Shown here: piece by piece, positions 49,687 to 58,098 of the stretch | Layout of the letters: each line of letters starts with the position of its first letter | How positions within the stretch are numbered: position 1 is the stretch's first letter | Program-made: the position numbers and the translations under genes | Notes under the pieces: model-generated | Databases searched by the model: none | Told to the model about the DNA's origin: nothing | The model's input: only the letters and a program-made list of their open reading frames with translations | Virus record (IMG/VR): IMGVR_UViG_3300020473_001965 | Location: 124,001-188,000 of that record | Source of the DNA: a virus | Direction: 5' to 3' (one strand) | DNA: 64,000 bases

Positions 49687-50895
49687 TTAAACTTTAGATA
49701 TGGAAAGTGGGAATGATTCTTTAAACCCGGAAATCACAGAGGCTGTTTTGACTAAATTCTTTAAATCGTCGACAGCAAAAGGAGCTACATCCAAAAGCAG
49801 AGCATCGTGAATAATGTAAATGGGCGTTATGCCCAAGTCTTTTGCCCGGATCTCTTCAATAATTTTTCTAAATCCGGACAGACACACGTCTACACCCGTC
49901 GATTGTATATAGTGACTCACAAGTAAATGTGAATCACACTTAGTGAATGTCAACGGGCGACCGTAATAGTTTTGTATTGAGCTTCCGCTTTCATGACACT
50001 CTCTTAACAACCTTCTAGCAAGTACGTCTATCTTAAAAAACGTTCTTATTTTATCCAGGACTATGGAAGCATCGACGTCTCGACCGACAATAAGCTGTAA
50101 CTTAACGGGCGATATACCGTAAAGTGCTCCCATGACTGCAATTTTTAACTTTACTCGATCAAGTTTTAGCCCTGTTTTTAAAGCTAAGCTATCGTAGATA
50201 TCTTTATCAAATTCGACTCCGGCAAGGCACCCAGCTATTCGAGGCTCTAGAGAAGAGTAATCTACTTGTATTATTCTTCCTCCGGGATATCTTGACTTAA
50301 AAATCTTTCTATGCTCTTTCTTAAGTGTAAGAATCTTGGGTCCTCTTTTAACAACTGTCCTTCCAGTCGCACCTTGTTGATAGACAGGAGGTGGCAGCTT
50401 GTCGTCTGGCTTAGGACTAAAAGAATTAAGCGTTGATATCAATGTCGGGTTCGTTTCTTGAGCCTTTAGATCGTTAAGAATTTTTTTATCAATCAAGGCA
50501 GGTTGCAAGCTCGTCAGTGCTTCTCTGTTGACTAGAAAGTTGTCGACGTATGTTGTATCATTTATCTTGTCAAGTGCGCTCCAGAGATCAGCCACAAGGT
50601 TAGAAATATAACTTTGGAACACAGCTCGAGGGAGTGCATGATGCCATGGTATTGAAAGTCCAGCGGGTAGACCACAAGTTGTATACGCAGTCACGTATTT
50701 TTCTGGTGGTCTGTCTCGTGGATCGATATTGAACATCAAGCACAAATCATTTAAAGACCTAACTGCATTGGGAGCATTTCCGTATATCCATGCATCTTCA
50801 GGTGGCGATGATACCCAAGAAAAGAGACCTGTACTCCTTTCACACAAAAGATTCTTATCTGTCCCTAAGAGGTTTTTTGAAATACAAACTTGCAC
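49687..50895 (-). CDS. A-family (Pol I type) DNA polymerase core, no exonuclease domain
   Basis: A 402-aa protein with the palm and fingers of Pol I: IIQVDYSSLEPRI (motif A, Asp212), RVKLKIAVMGALYGIS (motif B, with Arg247, Lys251 and Tyr259, but Met255 where Phe is usual), and YIIHDALLLDV (motif C: His363, Asp364, then Ala365 where Glu is usual). No 3'-5' or 5'-3' exonuclease domain. The first 170 residues are not recognised. The GTG start at 50895 has no ribosome site; an ATG two bases earlier is out of frame. With the 5' nuclease at 45061 it may do primer replacement, while DnaE copies the genome. Reduced catalysis is possible because of the changed motif C. Confidence 0.82.
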   Translation of the reverse strand: MQVCISKNLLGTDKNLLCERSTGLFSWVSSPPEDAWIYGNAPNAVRSLNDLCLMFNIDPRDRPPEKYVTAYTTCGLPAGLSIPWHHALPRAVFQSYISNLVADLWSALDKINDTTYVDNFLVNREALTSLQPALIDKKILNDLKAQETNPTLISTLNSFSPKPDDKLPPPVYQQGATGRTVVKRGPKILTLKKEHRKIFKSRYPGGRIIQVDYSSLEPRIAGCLAGVEFDKDIYDSLALKTGLKLDRVKLKIAVMGALYGISPVKLQLIVGRDVDASIVLDKIRTFFKIDVLARRLLRECHESGSSIQNYYGRPLTFTKCDSHLLVSHYIQSTGVDVCLSGFRKIIEEIRAKDLGITPIYIIHDALLLDVAPFAVDDLKNLVKTASVISGFKESFPLSISKV

Positions 50896-50900
50896 ATGTT

Positions 50901-50929
50901 AAAATAACACGCATAAAGAAAATGTTCAA
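50901..50929 (-). promoter_or_regulatory. Possible promoter before the A-family polymerase gene
   Basis: The minus strand reads TTGAAC (50924-50929, over the upstream stop codon), exactly 17 bases, TATTTT (50901-50906). The start would fall at the first codon, so a leaderless message or a start downstream would be needed. Low confidence. Confidence 0.28.
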
Positions 50930-53900
50930 GGAAGACGAGCTTCGGCAGCTTTGACTCTATTTTCCCACACAGTTTTTTGACTAGAATCTTCCTCTGAAGA
51001 AAATGAAGAGCCTAGCCAGGCGTTAAAGAGGCCTATTAGGCGCTTGCATTTTGCTTTATTGTTATCAGACTTTTTCTGCTTTGCGTCTTTGTCTTTGCCT
51101 GTTCTCCTGTCAGCGTCTTCTTTGTACCTAGCAGCCAGGATGGCTGCGCCTTCGATATCATGCAGAAGGTTTCTAGGTTTCACGCTTCTGAGCGTTGCTA
51201 ATCTAGCTGCCTTAGCAGCTGCCTTTTCAGCAGCTTCTTTTGCGATCCCCGCTTCTTCAGCATGTTCGTTAATTAAGTCTGTTTCAACAATTCCACGAAG
51301 AGCTTGCTGGTTAGTAACTCTCACTCTTACTTCATCTTTGTTTGCATCAACTTCATCTATGGCAGCCGCTGTCTGATCATCAACAGTTGTTCCGCTCGAG
51401 CCTACACGTGTTGCGATATCTGACAGGCGTTGAGTCAGATCTTTAAAGACTGCATATCCCCCTGTGTATAAGAGATTTGCAGACGTCGTAAACTTTCCTG
51501 CCGCAACTTCATGAGACACACTCATTACACTGTACAAAGCATCAAGATCTGTGCCTGTTCTGAAGTCTACAAAAACTGTTTGCAAGGGTGCGATAATGGG
51601 ACATCCTGGAAGGGTCAAGTTTAATTGTTGAGGCATCATAGTCATCGGCATTATATCTTCTTCGATACCAGAATCATCGCCTGGATCAGACCCCTTCAAC
51701 ATGTGAACGGTGTTCAAGTCAGAATTTGATGAGTTACTAATACTTGCAGCAAATAGTGCTGAATTACTAGAGCCTATGTCAATAGAAGGTGCAAAAGTTT
51801 TTAATAAGTCTTTGTATGCGTTGCCTCGTTTAAATACTAGATAGTCTCCTTCGTTTGACAATAGACCTAAATCTTCAGCAAAAGTATAAGCTCTATTTCT
51901 ATCAATCGCACGTGAAACAGATGCTGTGTAAGGCTCCTCTTCACCTTCAGATTGATTAACTGCAGACGGGACATAGTCTTCAAAGATTCTATACATTAAA
52001 TCTGTCGCTCCTGAATATGACATCGATTTTTCGTCTTCAATGTATATCCTCAAGATCTTTGACGATTCGCATGTGGCTGCGCCTCCTACTTCTGCTTTTC
52101 CCTCTGGGGTCAAAGGCTGGATTGGAGGTGCTTCAAACTGAACCTTTATCAGTGGGGTTCTGAACTCATAGGGGCCCGTTTCGTAAGCGTGCTTTAATGC
52201 TTCTGACCTTTTGCTGTTAGCAGTTTCGAGAACTCGTTCAGACTCAATTTCTTTATAATCAAAAAACCCTGTGTCCTTGTTTACAGTTCTTGTATAGTCG
52301 CGACCTTTTGATCCGAAGCCGTATTCTGCCCATCCTTGATTATCAAAAAAGACGTTCTGAATCAGTCCTACAAAATCCATTATCCCTATGTTGGGACCTT
52401 GTGCATTGGTAACTCGATCCATTGCAGCTTTAAAGTCTGGCCAGTGGATTGGTATCGCTGCGATTGACATGTTGCTTATATAAGAAGCTCTGTCATTAAT
52501 AACACCCCATATCACTTGAATCTCGTCAAACTCAGGAAAACCTGGGGCGTATGTCAGAGGTGATACGACGTAGAGATTGAAAAGCTTTCCTAGAGAAACA
52601 TAGTCTCGGTTTTGCTTTCCTATCAACATATACTTTTCGACGCGTGCTGAATCTTTTAAGTCAGGCTTGTATTCGTAAAGCCTTGGGTGTGTACTACCTC
52701 CCCAGCATTTATCCCAAACGAGCCAAGGATCAGGCGCGTCCCAAACTCCAGTCAACTTCTTAGACGCAACGCTTTTGATTGTCTCTCTTGCTGAAGTCAA
52801 CGCTGATATGTTTGACCCACCCGACCCTATCAATTCTTCTAGTGCAGCTACTGCATCATCGGGAACAGCATCACCAGCTTTTTTTGCAGTCGCTATTAAG
52901 GCATTGATTGAGTCAAGTGCTATAGGAAATGTAAATTGCTTTCCGGCTTTGCCTGCTGATTCAAAAATCTTTTTAATTCTTGTCGTAGGAAGGCCGGGGG
53001 TTTTTTCAGGCAAATAATCACGTATAGAGACGATGAGATCTTCCAGGTCTTGCAACATCCTCTGTTCAGATTTTGCGACATCATCGAGTATCTTTCCACC
53101 CTCGATAAACTGTTGTGCTCCGCTAGCTGCAATCGTCAACGTTACCTGAACTTCTCCTGTTGGAGTGAAAGAATACGAAGAGTTTGCAATCATGAACGTC
53201 TCAGATCTTCTCATGCTATTGATAAATTGACCAAAAGGTGCGTCGCCTATCGGCAAGTTTGCATCTGGATGGATCCAGCCATATTCTATTTTTAGATATG
53301 TAGTGCCCATATGACGTGGGCTTACGAGAGATGCTATTTCTGCAAGTCGAGATCTGTCATGCAGAGTAAAAGTTAGAGACCCGTCTGTAAAGATAATAGA
53401 GTTTACTTGGGGCGCTACATTTAGCTTTATGCCCATAAGAGACATGAACGGACGGTATGGGTCGATTACGCCAGATGTGGTTCCATTAAACCCACCTATT
53501 CTAGTTACTGTCCCACGGCGCTCGTCGGAATTTACCAGTGTTTGTGGTGATAAGAATACTTCCATGCCGCTTACATTTCTTATTTTCGATTGTTCAGCCT
53601 TCACGGACGTATCGTCTGCGCCGTCGGGCATTTCCAGCCTGTTTGAAGTTTTTGACCATGATGTGGAAGAGAACTCATCCTCGCCTAGTAAAAACCTGTA
53701 TAATGATGGGACACCTTCTGCATCTACATTATCTGTACCACGACCTGGTCCGAAAAATTGAACGTCTAAATACGGCACACACCTGGACAACTCAATTGTT
53801 GGAAGTGCATTAAGAAAGATGTGCAGAGCTTCAGAATTTCCTGTTTCTCTAGAGAATGTTATATCATTGCTGCAAATATTGGTTATTATGGGTTCTTCTA

Positions 53901-54378
53901 TCTCTTCTCTATTTTGGGCCACCACCGCAGCAGGCGATGTCGATTCGAGTACCCTCATCATCATCACCGTCCAAACACCCATCCAGCATGTGGCATTATC
54001 AGGATTTAAGCTAAATCCACCTCCGGCTGCCGGAGAAAGAGTAGGCGGGCCAAATGACTGCACTACAACTTTGCCTGCAAGATCTCCAGTATTGGCTTCT
54101 AGCATCTGGATGATCTCACCTATGGGTGGGTTTCCATTACCGACCCCATACAGAGAATTGCGAAGGAGAGAGATCGCATCGATTTCACTCACTGTCTTAG
54201 GAATTGCTGCGTTCGGCCCTGTATCTGTGTTTCCTTCAATATTATTGACAGGCTCAAACGTTACAGCGTCAGCTATGCCTTCAAGCAATCCTGTATTCCT
54301 ACCCAGATACTTGGACAACTCATTTATTACTTCATAAAGATTTGATGGGTTCCATCTTTTTATTTGATCGCCAGACAT
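50926..54378 (-). CDS. Baseplate hub-type structural protein (1150 aa)
   Basis: An 1150-aa virion protein. The middle part carries a pattern I know from baseplate hub/tail-spike base proteins: LMGIKLNVAPQVNSIIFTDG, LTFTLHDRSRLAEIASLVSP, TTYLKIEYGWIHPDANLP and ETFMIANSSYSFTPTGEVQV. Further on are Ala-rich helices, and from 1060 the protein is an Ala/Lys-rich coiled coil (EEAGIAKEAAEKAAAKAARL) running to the end. No lysozyme motif is visible. ATG 54378 follows the LysM gene by seven bases. Co-transcribed with the tail genes upstream. Confidence 0.75.
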   Translation of the reverse strand: MSGDQIKRWNPSNLYEVINELSKYLGRNTGLLEGIADAVTFEPVNNIEGNTDTGPNAAIPKTVSEIDAISLLRNSLYGVGNGNPPIGEIIQMLEANTGDLAGKVVVQSFGPPTLSPAAGGGFSLNPDNATCWMGVWTVMMMRVLESTSPAAVVAQNREEIEEPIITNICSNDITFSRETGNSEALHIFLNALPTIELSRCVPYLDVQFFGPGRGTDNVDAEGVPSLYRFLLGEDEFSSTSWSKTSNRLEMPDGADDTSVKAEQSKIRNVSGMEVFLSPQTLVNSDERRGTVTRIGGFNGTTSGVIDPYRPFMSLMGIKLNVAPQVNSIIFTDGSLTFTLHDRSRLAEIASLVSPRHMGTTYLKIEYGWIHPDANLPIGDAPFGQFINSMRRSETFMIANSSYSFTPTGEVQVTLTIAASGAQQFIEGGKILDDVAKSEQRMLQDLEDLIVSIRDYLPEKTPGLPTTRIKKIFESAGKAGKQFTFPIALDSINALIATAKKAGDAVPDDAVAALEELIGSGGSNISALTSARETIKSVASKKLTGVWDAPDPWLVWDKCWGGSTHPRLYEYKPDLKDSARVEKYMLIGKQNRDYVSLGKLFNLYVVSPLTYAPGFPEFDEIQVIWGVINDRASYISNMSIAAIPIHWPDFKAAMDRVTNAQGPNIGIMDFVGLIQNVFFDNQGWAEYGFGSKGRDYTRTVNKDTGFFDYKEIESERVLETANSKRSEALKHAYETGPYEFRTPLIKVQFEAPPIQPLTPEGKAEVGGAATCESSKILRIYIEDEKSMSYSGATDLMYRIFEDYVPSAVNQSEGEEEPYTASVSRAIDRNRAYTFAEDLGLLSNEGDYLVFKRGNAYKDLLKTFAPSIDIGSSNSALFAASISNSSNSDLNTVHMLKGSDPGDDSGIEEDIMPMTMMPQQLNLTLPGCPIIAPLQTVFVDFRTGTDLDALYSVMSVSHEVAAGKFTTSANLLYTGGYAVFKDLTQRLSDIATRVGSSGTTVDDQTAAAIDEVDANKDEVRVRVTNQQALRGIVETDLINEHAEEAGIAKEAAEKAAAKAARLATLRSVKPRNLLHDIEGAAILAARYKEDADRRTGKDKDAKQKKSDNNKAKCKRLIGLFNAWLGSSFSSEEDSSQKTVWENRVKAAEARLP

Positions 54379-54385
54379 AAGCCTA

Positions 54386-54670
54386 CTATAATGCGTTTGA
54401 TATAATACCTAAATCTGTAGGTATTCTAAGAAAAGTTCCGGGTGGGCACTGCAGACCCCAACCTATGTCGGAAGCGGCGGCTATTACCCACCAGAGGCGT
54501 GTGTCTCCATAGTATTTGTGTGCAACGTGATCCAACCTCTCAGATTCTCTTAGGGCAAGCTCTTTTACAGGTACTTTTTTCCTCTTGACAAGCCCACGTA
54601 CAACCCTTATAGCGTCAGATGTTCCGTAGTAAAGCCTTTCACGCTGAGAAGTTATCTTATGTCTTTTCAT
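54386..54670 (-). CDS. LysM-domain baseplate protein (gp53-like)
   Basis: A 94-aa basic protein. LRESERLDHVAHKYYGDTRLWWVIAAAS followed by PPGTFLRIP is the LysM pattern of short phage tail/baseplate proteins (gpX, T4 gp53-like wedge element): residues 45-90. The N-terminus is Arg/Lys-rich. It starts three bases after the stop of the 1049-aa gene. Probably holds the baseplate to the tube or spike. Confidence 0.8.
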   Translation of the reverse strand: MKRHKITSQRERLYYGTSDAIRVVRGLVKRKKVPVKELALRESERLDHVAHKYYGDTRLWWVIAAASDIGWGLQCPPGTFLRIPTDLGIISNAL

Positions 54671-54673
54671 TCG

Positions 54674-57600
54674 TTAGTCTCCATTCGGCTTACTCTTTTC
54701 ATATGGCCCTCTGGCAAGCTTACCTACAGAGTTTCCAGCATTGTAGATTGGTGCCCTGTTCATTCCGTACTTATCTAATCCAGGCCCAATATCGTGGATT
54801 GGGGAGAATGAGATTGTAATCTGACAAGCTTTTGGCGCTTTTGATCCTTCTGAAGTTTCCCAGGTTATTTGATCAAGCCACTGAAAGTCCATCTGAGTTA
54901 TGAATCCTGCGAGGCCTCGACCCATGGAGGATTCAAATGCCCTGACAACTGGGTTTGTCTCAGAAGACATGAATTCTCCAAAGTCTGGTGGGTCTGCAGC
55001 AGGTGCGTACTCAATTGAATCAGGATCTACTTCAAAGACCCCGGCCTTGGCAAGAATATAATACGGTATTACAACTTTAGAAAGATCGAGATCCCTAACC
55101 TTCATAGCTTGTTGAAATGTCCCATATTTTAAAGCCGCTGCCGCCAGGGCGCCGGCGGCACCTACCACAGTTTTTCGGGCCGGAGGTATGGGCGCAGTGA
55201 CTTTACAATGAGCTATTCCGTATTTTGATATATTGCCAAAATCGCCAGATGTCAATCCCATTTCTAAAGATTCTAGTGTTGGTTCGATTTTTGAAATCTC
55301 AAAGACCATACCAGACGGAACCCAAACTTGACGCATCTTTTCTTTTCCGTCCTTCTGGATCATGACTTTCACTCTTTCTTTACTGGTGAATTTTGCGGAA
55401 ATTGCGCCAAGGAGAGGCGGCTCGGCGTATTCTGGAGTTGCACTTTTATTAATCGCTGAATTTACATCTTCCGTCAGCTCGACTGCAGAGATGATATCAG
55501 ATGCAGCCTCGGCAGCAAAGTCTGGATTTACACCTGGGCCGAAAAGCCTTGCCAGTGCAAATTTAGAATAATTTGATTTTATTAAATCACCTAATCTCAA
55601 TCGAATCATTGGAGATGCTGCTAGTACTTGTGAGAACGGGGCAGTAAAAGGTTTGTCATCATTTACGTCTGGGTTTTGCACCATGGTTCCGCCAGAATAC
55701 TGTGGGTACATCAGTGTCGTCAGCTTGTTAATCTTCCACCACATCTCATCAAAATCCCTCGGATTAGTTGAGACAACCCAGAAGGTCATTCCAATCGCTC
55801 GCTGCGTATTGTTGTAAATCATCACTGGATCTGCACGGCCGTACCCTTGATTTGAGTCATAATTGGCTGTATAGGAATCAGATAGTGACGTCAAAAAAGC
55901 ATTAAATGATACAATTTCGTTTGTTCTAATATCGTGAAAATAAAAAGGCATGTACTCGCCTTCGCAAAGATCTTCTACTTTTTTAACTAACTCGGCTGAA
56001 AGTCTTGTGTCGCCTGAATCGAGAACCTGTTGCTTGTATCTATGGTCATCCCCCAAAGCGTCTTTAAACTCATTTTGATAGTTTGGATCTTCTAGACCGA
56101 ATGATACTATTTCACCGCCGACAGATTTTGCCATTGTCAAGACGTCTGCACTTATCAAGTAAGTACTGGGAGGGGCTCCCTGGCGCCAAACTAGTGTTTG
56201 ATCAGCCCCGTCGATTGTATATCTACTTTTACCTACTCGATATTCTTGAATTCCTGCCTTTAACTCTATTGCATCGATTGATGAGACTTTTGTATCAATA
56301 ACTCCTGAAGCATCGCCAGGTTTAGAAATTATCTTGGATGCATCAGCTTCAATAAGGACGTCTTCGTAGATATCACCCATTGCTGCTAGCATGTTTATGT
56401 AGCCAATTAGTTTCGAGTTCCTAATTGTGGCAAAGAGGTCAGCAATTGCGCCTAAGGCAGCGAACAGACCTCCCTTGAAAATGTCACCAAACGCCAGGCC
56501 GATCTCAATGGTCGATCTAATGACAGCACGGAAAACAATTGAATAATAACCCGGGGAGTCATTAATGTTTCTCCCGCCCGGCAAGAATGAAAATATCCCA
56601 CCTGAGCCTCCTTTGAAGGCATCTACTTCTCCAAAGAAAATTTCTGTCCCTAATGATGTCGCCTCGACAAAATCCATGTTCGTAGGACGTACACCGAAGA
56701 ACGATGGTTTAACAAGCGCCGCTCCGCTGCCTCGGAAAAATTTACCTATTTTTCCTGGGTTTGGGTTGTTATACGATGATACTAGCTTATTACTCGATGG
56801 AAGAGGTAGGATCAGTGCACCAATAATCATCGCCACAAGATCTACTAGTATTCCAATTGCTAGAACAAGCGCAATGACAAGCACAGTCATTCCCATTTTT
56901 GGTGTTGCGCCGAACGGTTCAAGTGGGCTGTTTAAAACACCCCAAGATTTATCACGAAAACCCTTGTAGACTTTTGTAACAGATGCACCTTTAGTCTCTC
57001 GGTTTCCTCCGCCGAAACCGGGTTTCTCGACATTACGAGCAAGAACATCATTGGGGTCAACTTTTGTAGCCCCTAGCTGCTGGAGAGAAGGTAGGATCGC
57101 TGCCAAGTCGCCCGTTGACGGTGAGTGTCCTGTCGCAGCTACGATGAGCTTGTGACCGATATCCTTCATCTCTTTTAGCTTAACACCCCCAGAGTTACTA
57201 TCATACTCACCTAATTTGTCTTGCTTCGAAACAAACTTCAAAGCATCAACATCACCTGATGACATCGGGGATCTGGATGGGTTGTAGGGTGACTTACCAT
57301 CGGGGTGGAATCTATTGAATTGTGTCAAAACTGGGCTTATTAAAGCTTTGTCACGAGCCTGCTTAAGGGCTTCATGACCGGTTTTTGCCTCATCTTTTCC
57401 TGACTTATCAACAACATCAGCTATTTGATTTCCATCAAAGGTTCCGCCGCCCTTAGCATCGGGTGCAGACCCTCCTGAAATGGTATCATAATACGATCTT
57501 AGACCTGCTGCGTCGATGTTTTTATCGTATGAAACAGCAGATCCGCCGGATCCTACTGTGTGGTGGGCGCGGCCGCCGTCGTCAGCTATGATAGAAAAAT

Positions 57601-57823
57601 CTTCAGATCCCGGTTTTAAAAAATACCTGTTCGATTCATTTGTTTCTTTTGCAACATAGTCACCTAACGCATCTCGAATATCTTCTCGAAGATCATCAAC
57701 ACCAGGATCAGCTGTACCGTCTCCCTGCTGATCGATTATATAATCGATCTTGTCAGTACCTTCTTTGGCACCATAGGGGTGTGCCCTTAGAAAATCTTTT
57801 AATGTTGATCTTGACTCTGCCAC
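54674..57823 (-). CDS. Large baseplate/tube-cap protein with membrane-like segments (1049 aa)
   Basis: A 1049-aa protein. The first 290 residues are Gly/Asp-rich and polar. Residues about 300-335 (GMTVLVIALVLAIGILVDLV, then MIIGALILPLP) form one or two strongly hydrophobic segments, unusual for a baseplate protein and perhaps used in membrane contact or ejection. The C-terminal half has GRADPVMIYNNTQRAIGMTF, FDEMWWKINKLTTLMYPQYSGG and SPMIRLRLGDLIKSNYSKFA, a pattern of tube-cap (T4 gp48/gp54-like) proteins. The start is GTG 57823 with AGGTGA six bases upstream. Followed after three bases by the LysM gene. Confidence 0.75.
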   Translation of the reverse strand: MAESRSTLKDFLRAHPYGAKEGTDKIDYIIDQQGDGTADPGVDDLREDIRDALGDYVAKETNESNRYFLKPGSEDFSIIADDGGRAHHTVGSGGSAVSYDKNIDAAGLRSYYDTISGGSAPDAKGGGTFDGNQIADVVDKSGKDEAKTGHEALKQARDKALISPVLTQFNRFHPDGKSPYNPSRSPMSSGDVDALKFVSKQDKLGEYDSNSGGVKLKEMKDIGHKLIVAATGHSPSTGDLAAILPSLQQLGATKVDPNDVLARNVEKPGFGGGNRETKGASVTKVYKGFRDKSWGVLNSPLEPFGATPKMGMTVLVIALVLAIGILVDLVAMIIGALILPLPSSNKLVSSYNNPNPGKIGKFFRGSGAALVKPSFFGVRPTNMDFVEATSLGTEIFFGEVDAFKGGSGGIFSFLPGGRNINDSPGYYSIVFRAVIRSTIEIGLAFGDIFKGGLFAALGAIADLFATIRNSKLIGYINMLAAMGDIYEDVLIEADASKIISKPGDASGVIDTKVSSIDAIELKAGIQEYRVGKSRYTIDGADQTLVWRQGAPPSTYLISADVLTMAKSVGGEIVSFGLEDPNYQNEFKDALGDDHRYKQQVLDSGDTRLSAELVKKVEDLCEGEYMPFYFHDIRTNEIVSFNAFLTSLSDSYTANYDSNQGYGRADPVMIYNNTQRAIGMTFWVVSTNPRDFDEMWWKINKLTTLMYPQYSGGTMVQNPDVNDDKPFTAPFSQVLAASPMIRLRLGDLIKSNYSKFALARLFGPGVNPDFAAEAASDIISAVELTEDVNSAINKSATPEYAEPPLLGAISAKFTSKERVKVMIQKDGKEKMRQVWVPSGMVFEISKIEPTLESLEMGLTSGDFGNISKYGIAHCKVTAPIPPARKTVVGAAGALAAAALKYGTFQQAMKVRDLDLSKVVIPYYILAKAGVFEVDPDSIEYAPAADPPDFGEFMSSETNPVVRAFESSMGRGLAGFITQMDFQWLDQITWETSEGSKAPKACQITISFSPIHDIGPGLDKYGMNRAPIYNAGNSVGKLARGPYEKSKPNGD

Positions 57824-57839
57824 TTAAGTTCACCTATTA

Positions 57840-58088
57840 CTAAGTATTCATCTTCTGAATATTCTCTTTAAACTCCTGACGCTCTTCGTCAGATAGCTCA
57901 TTTAATCCTTGATAGAATTTTGCGATGTTTGGCATGAATATACTGGTTATCTCTTCAACAAAACCTTCTACGTGTGCCTTCTGTTCTTCATCGAGCTGAT
58001 CGTAGTACTTCTTGAATCGATCGTCTTCTTGAAGCTTCTTTTTAAAGTCTACATCTAAAAGGTCGGATGGGTTTACTCTTGATGACAT
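57840..58088 (-). CDS. Small acidic helical protein in the tail operon
   Basis: An 82-aa acidic, fully helical protein (DFKKKLQEDDRFKKYYDQLD; LNELSDEERQEFKENIQKMN). Not recognised. ATG with GGAG seven bases upstream, directly between the tape measure gene and the 1049-aa gene; the position fits a tail assembly factor. Confidence 0.72.
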   Translation of the reverse strand: MSSRVNPSDLLDVDFKKKLQEDDRFKKYYDQLDEEQKAHVEGFVEEITSIFMPNIAKFYQGLNELSDEERQEFKENIQKMNT

Positions 58089-58098
58089 TTCTTATCTC

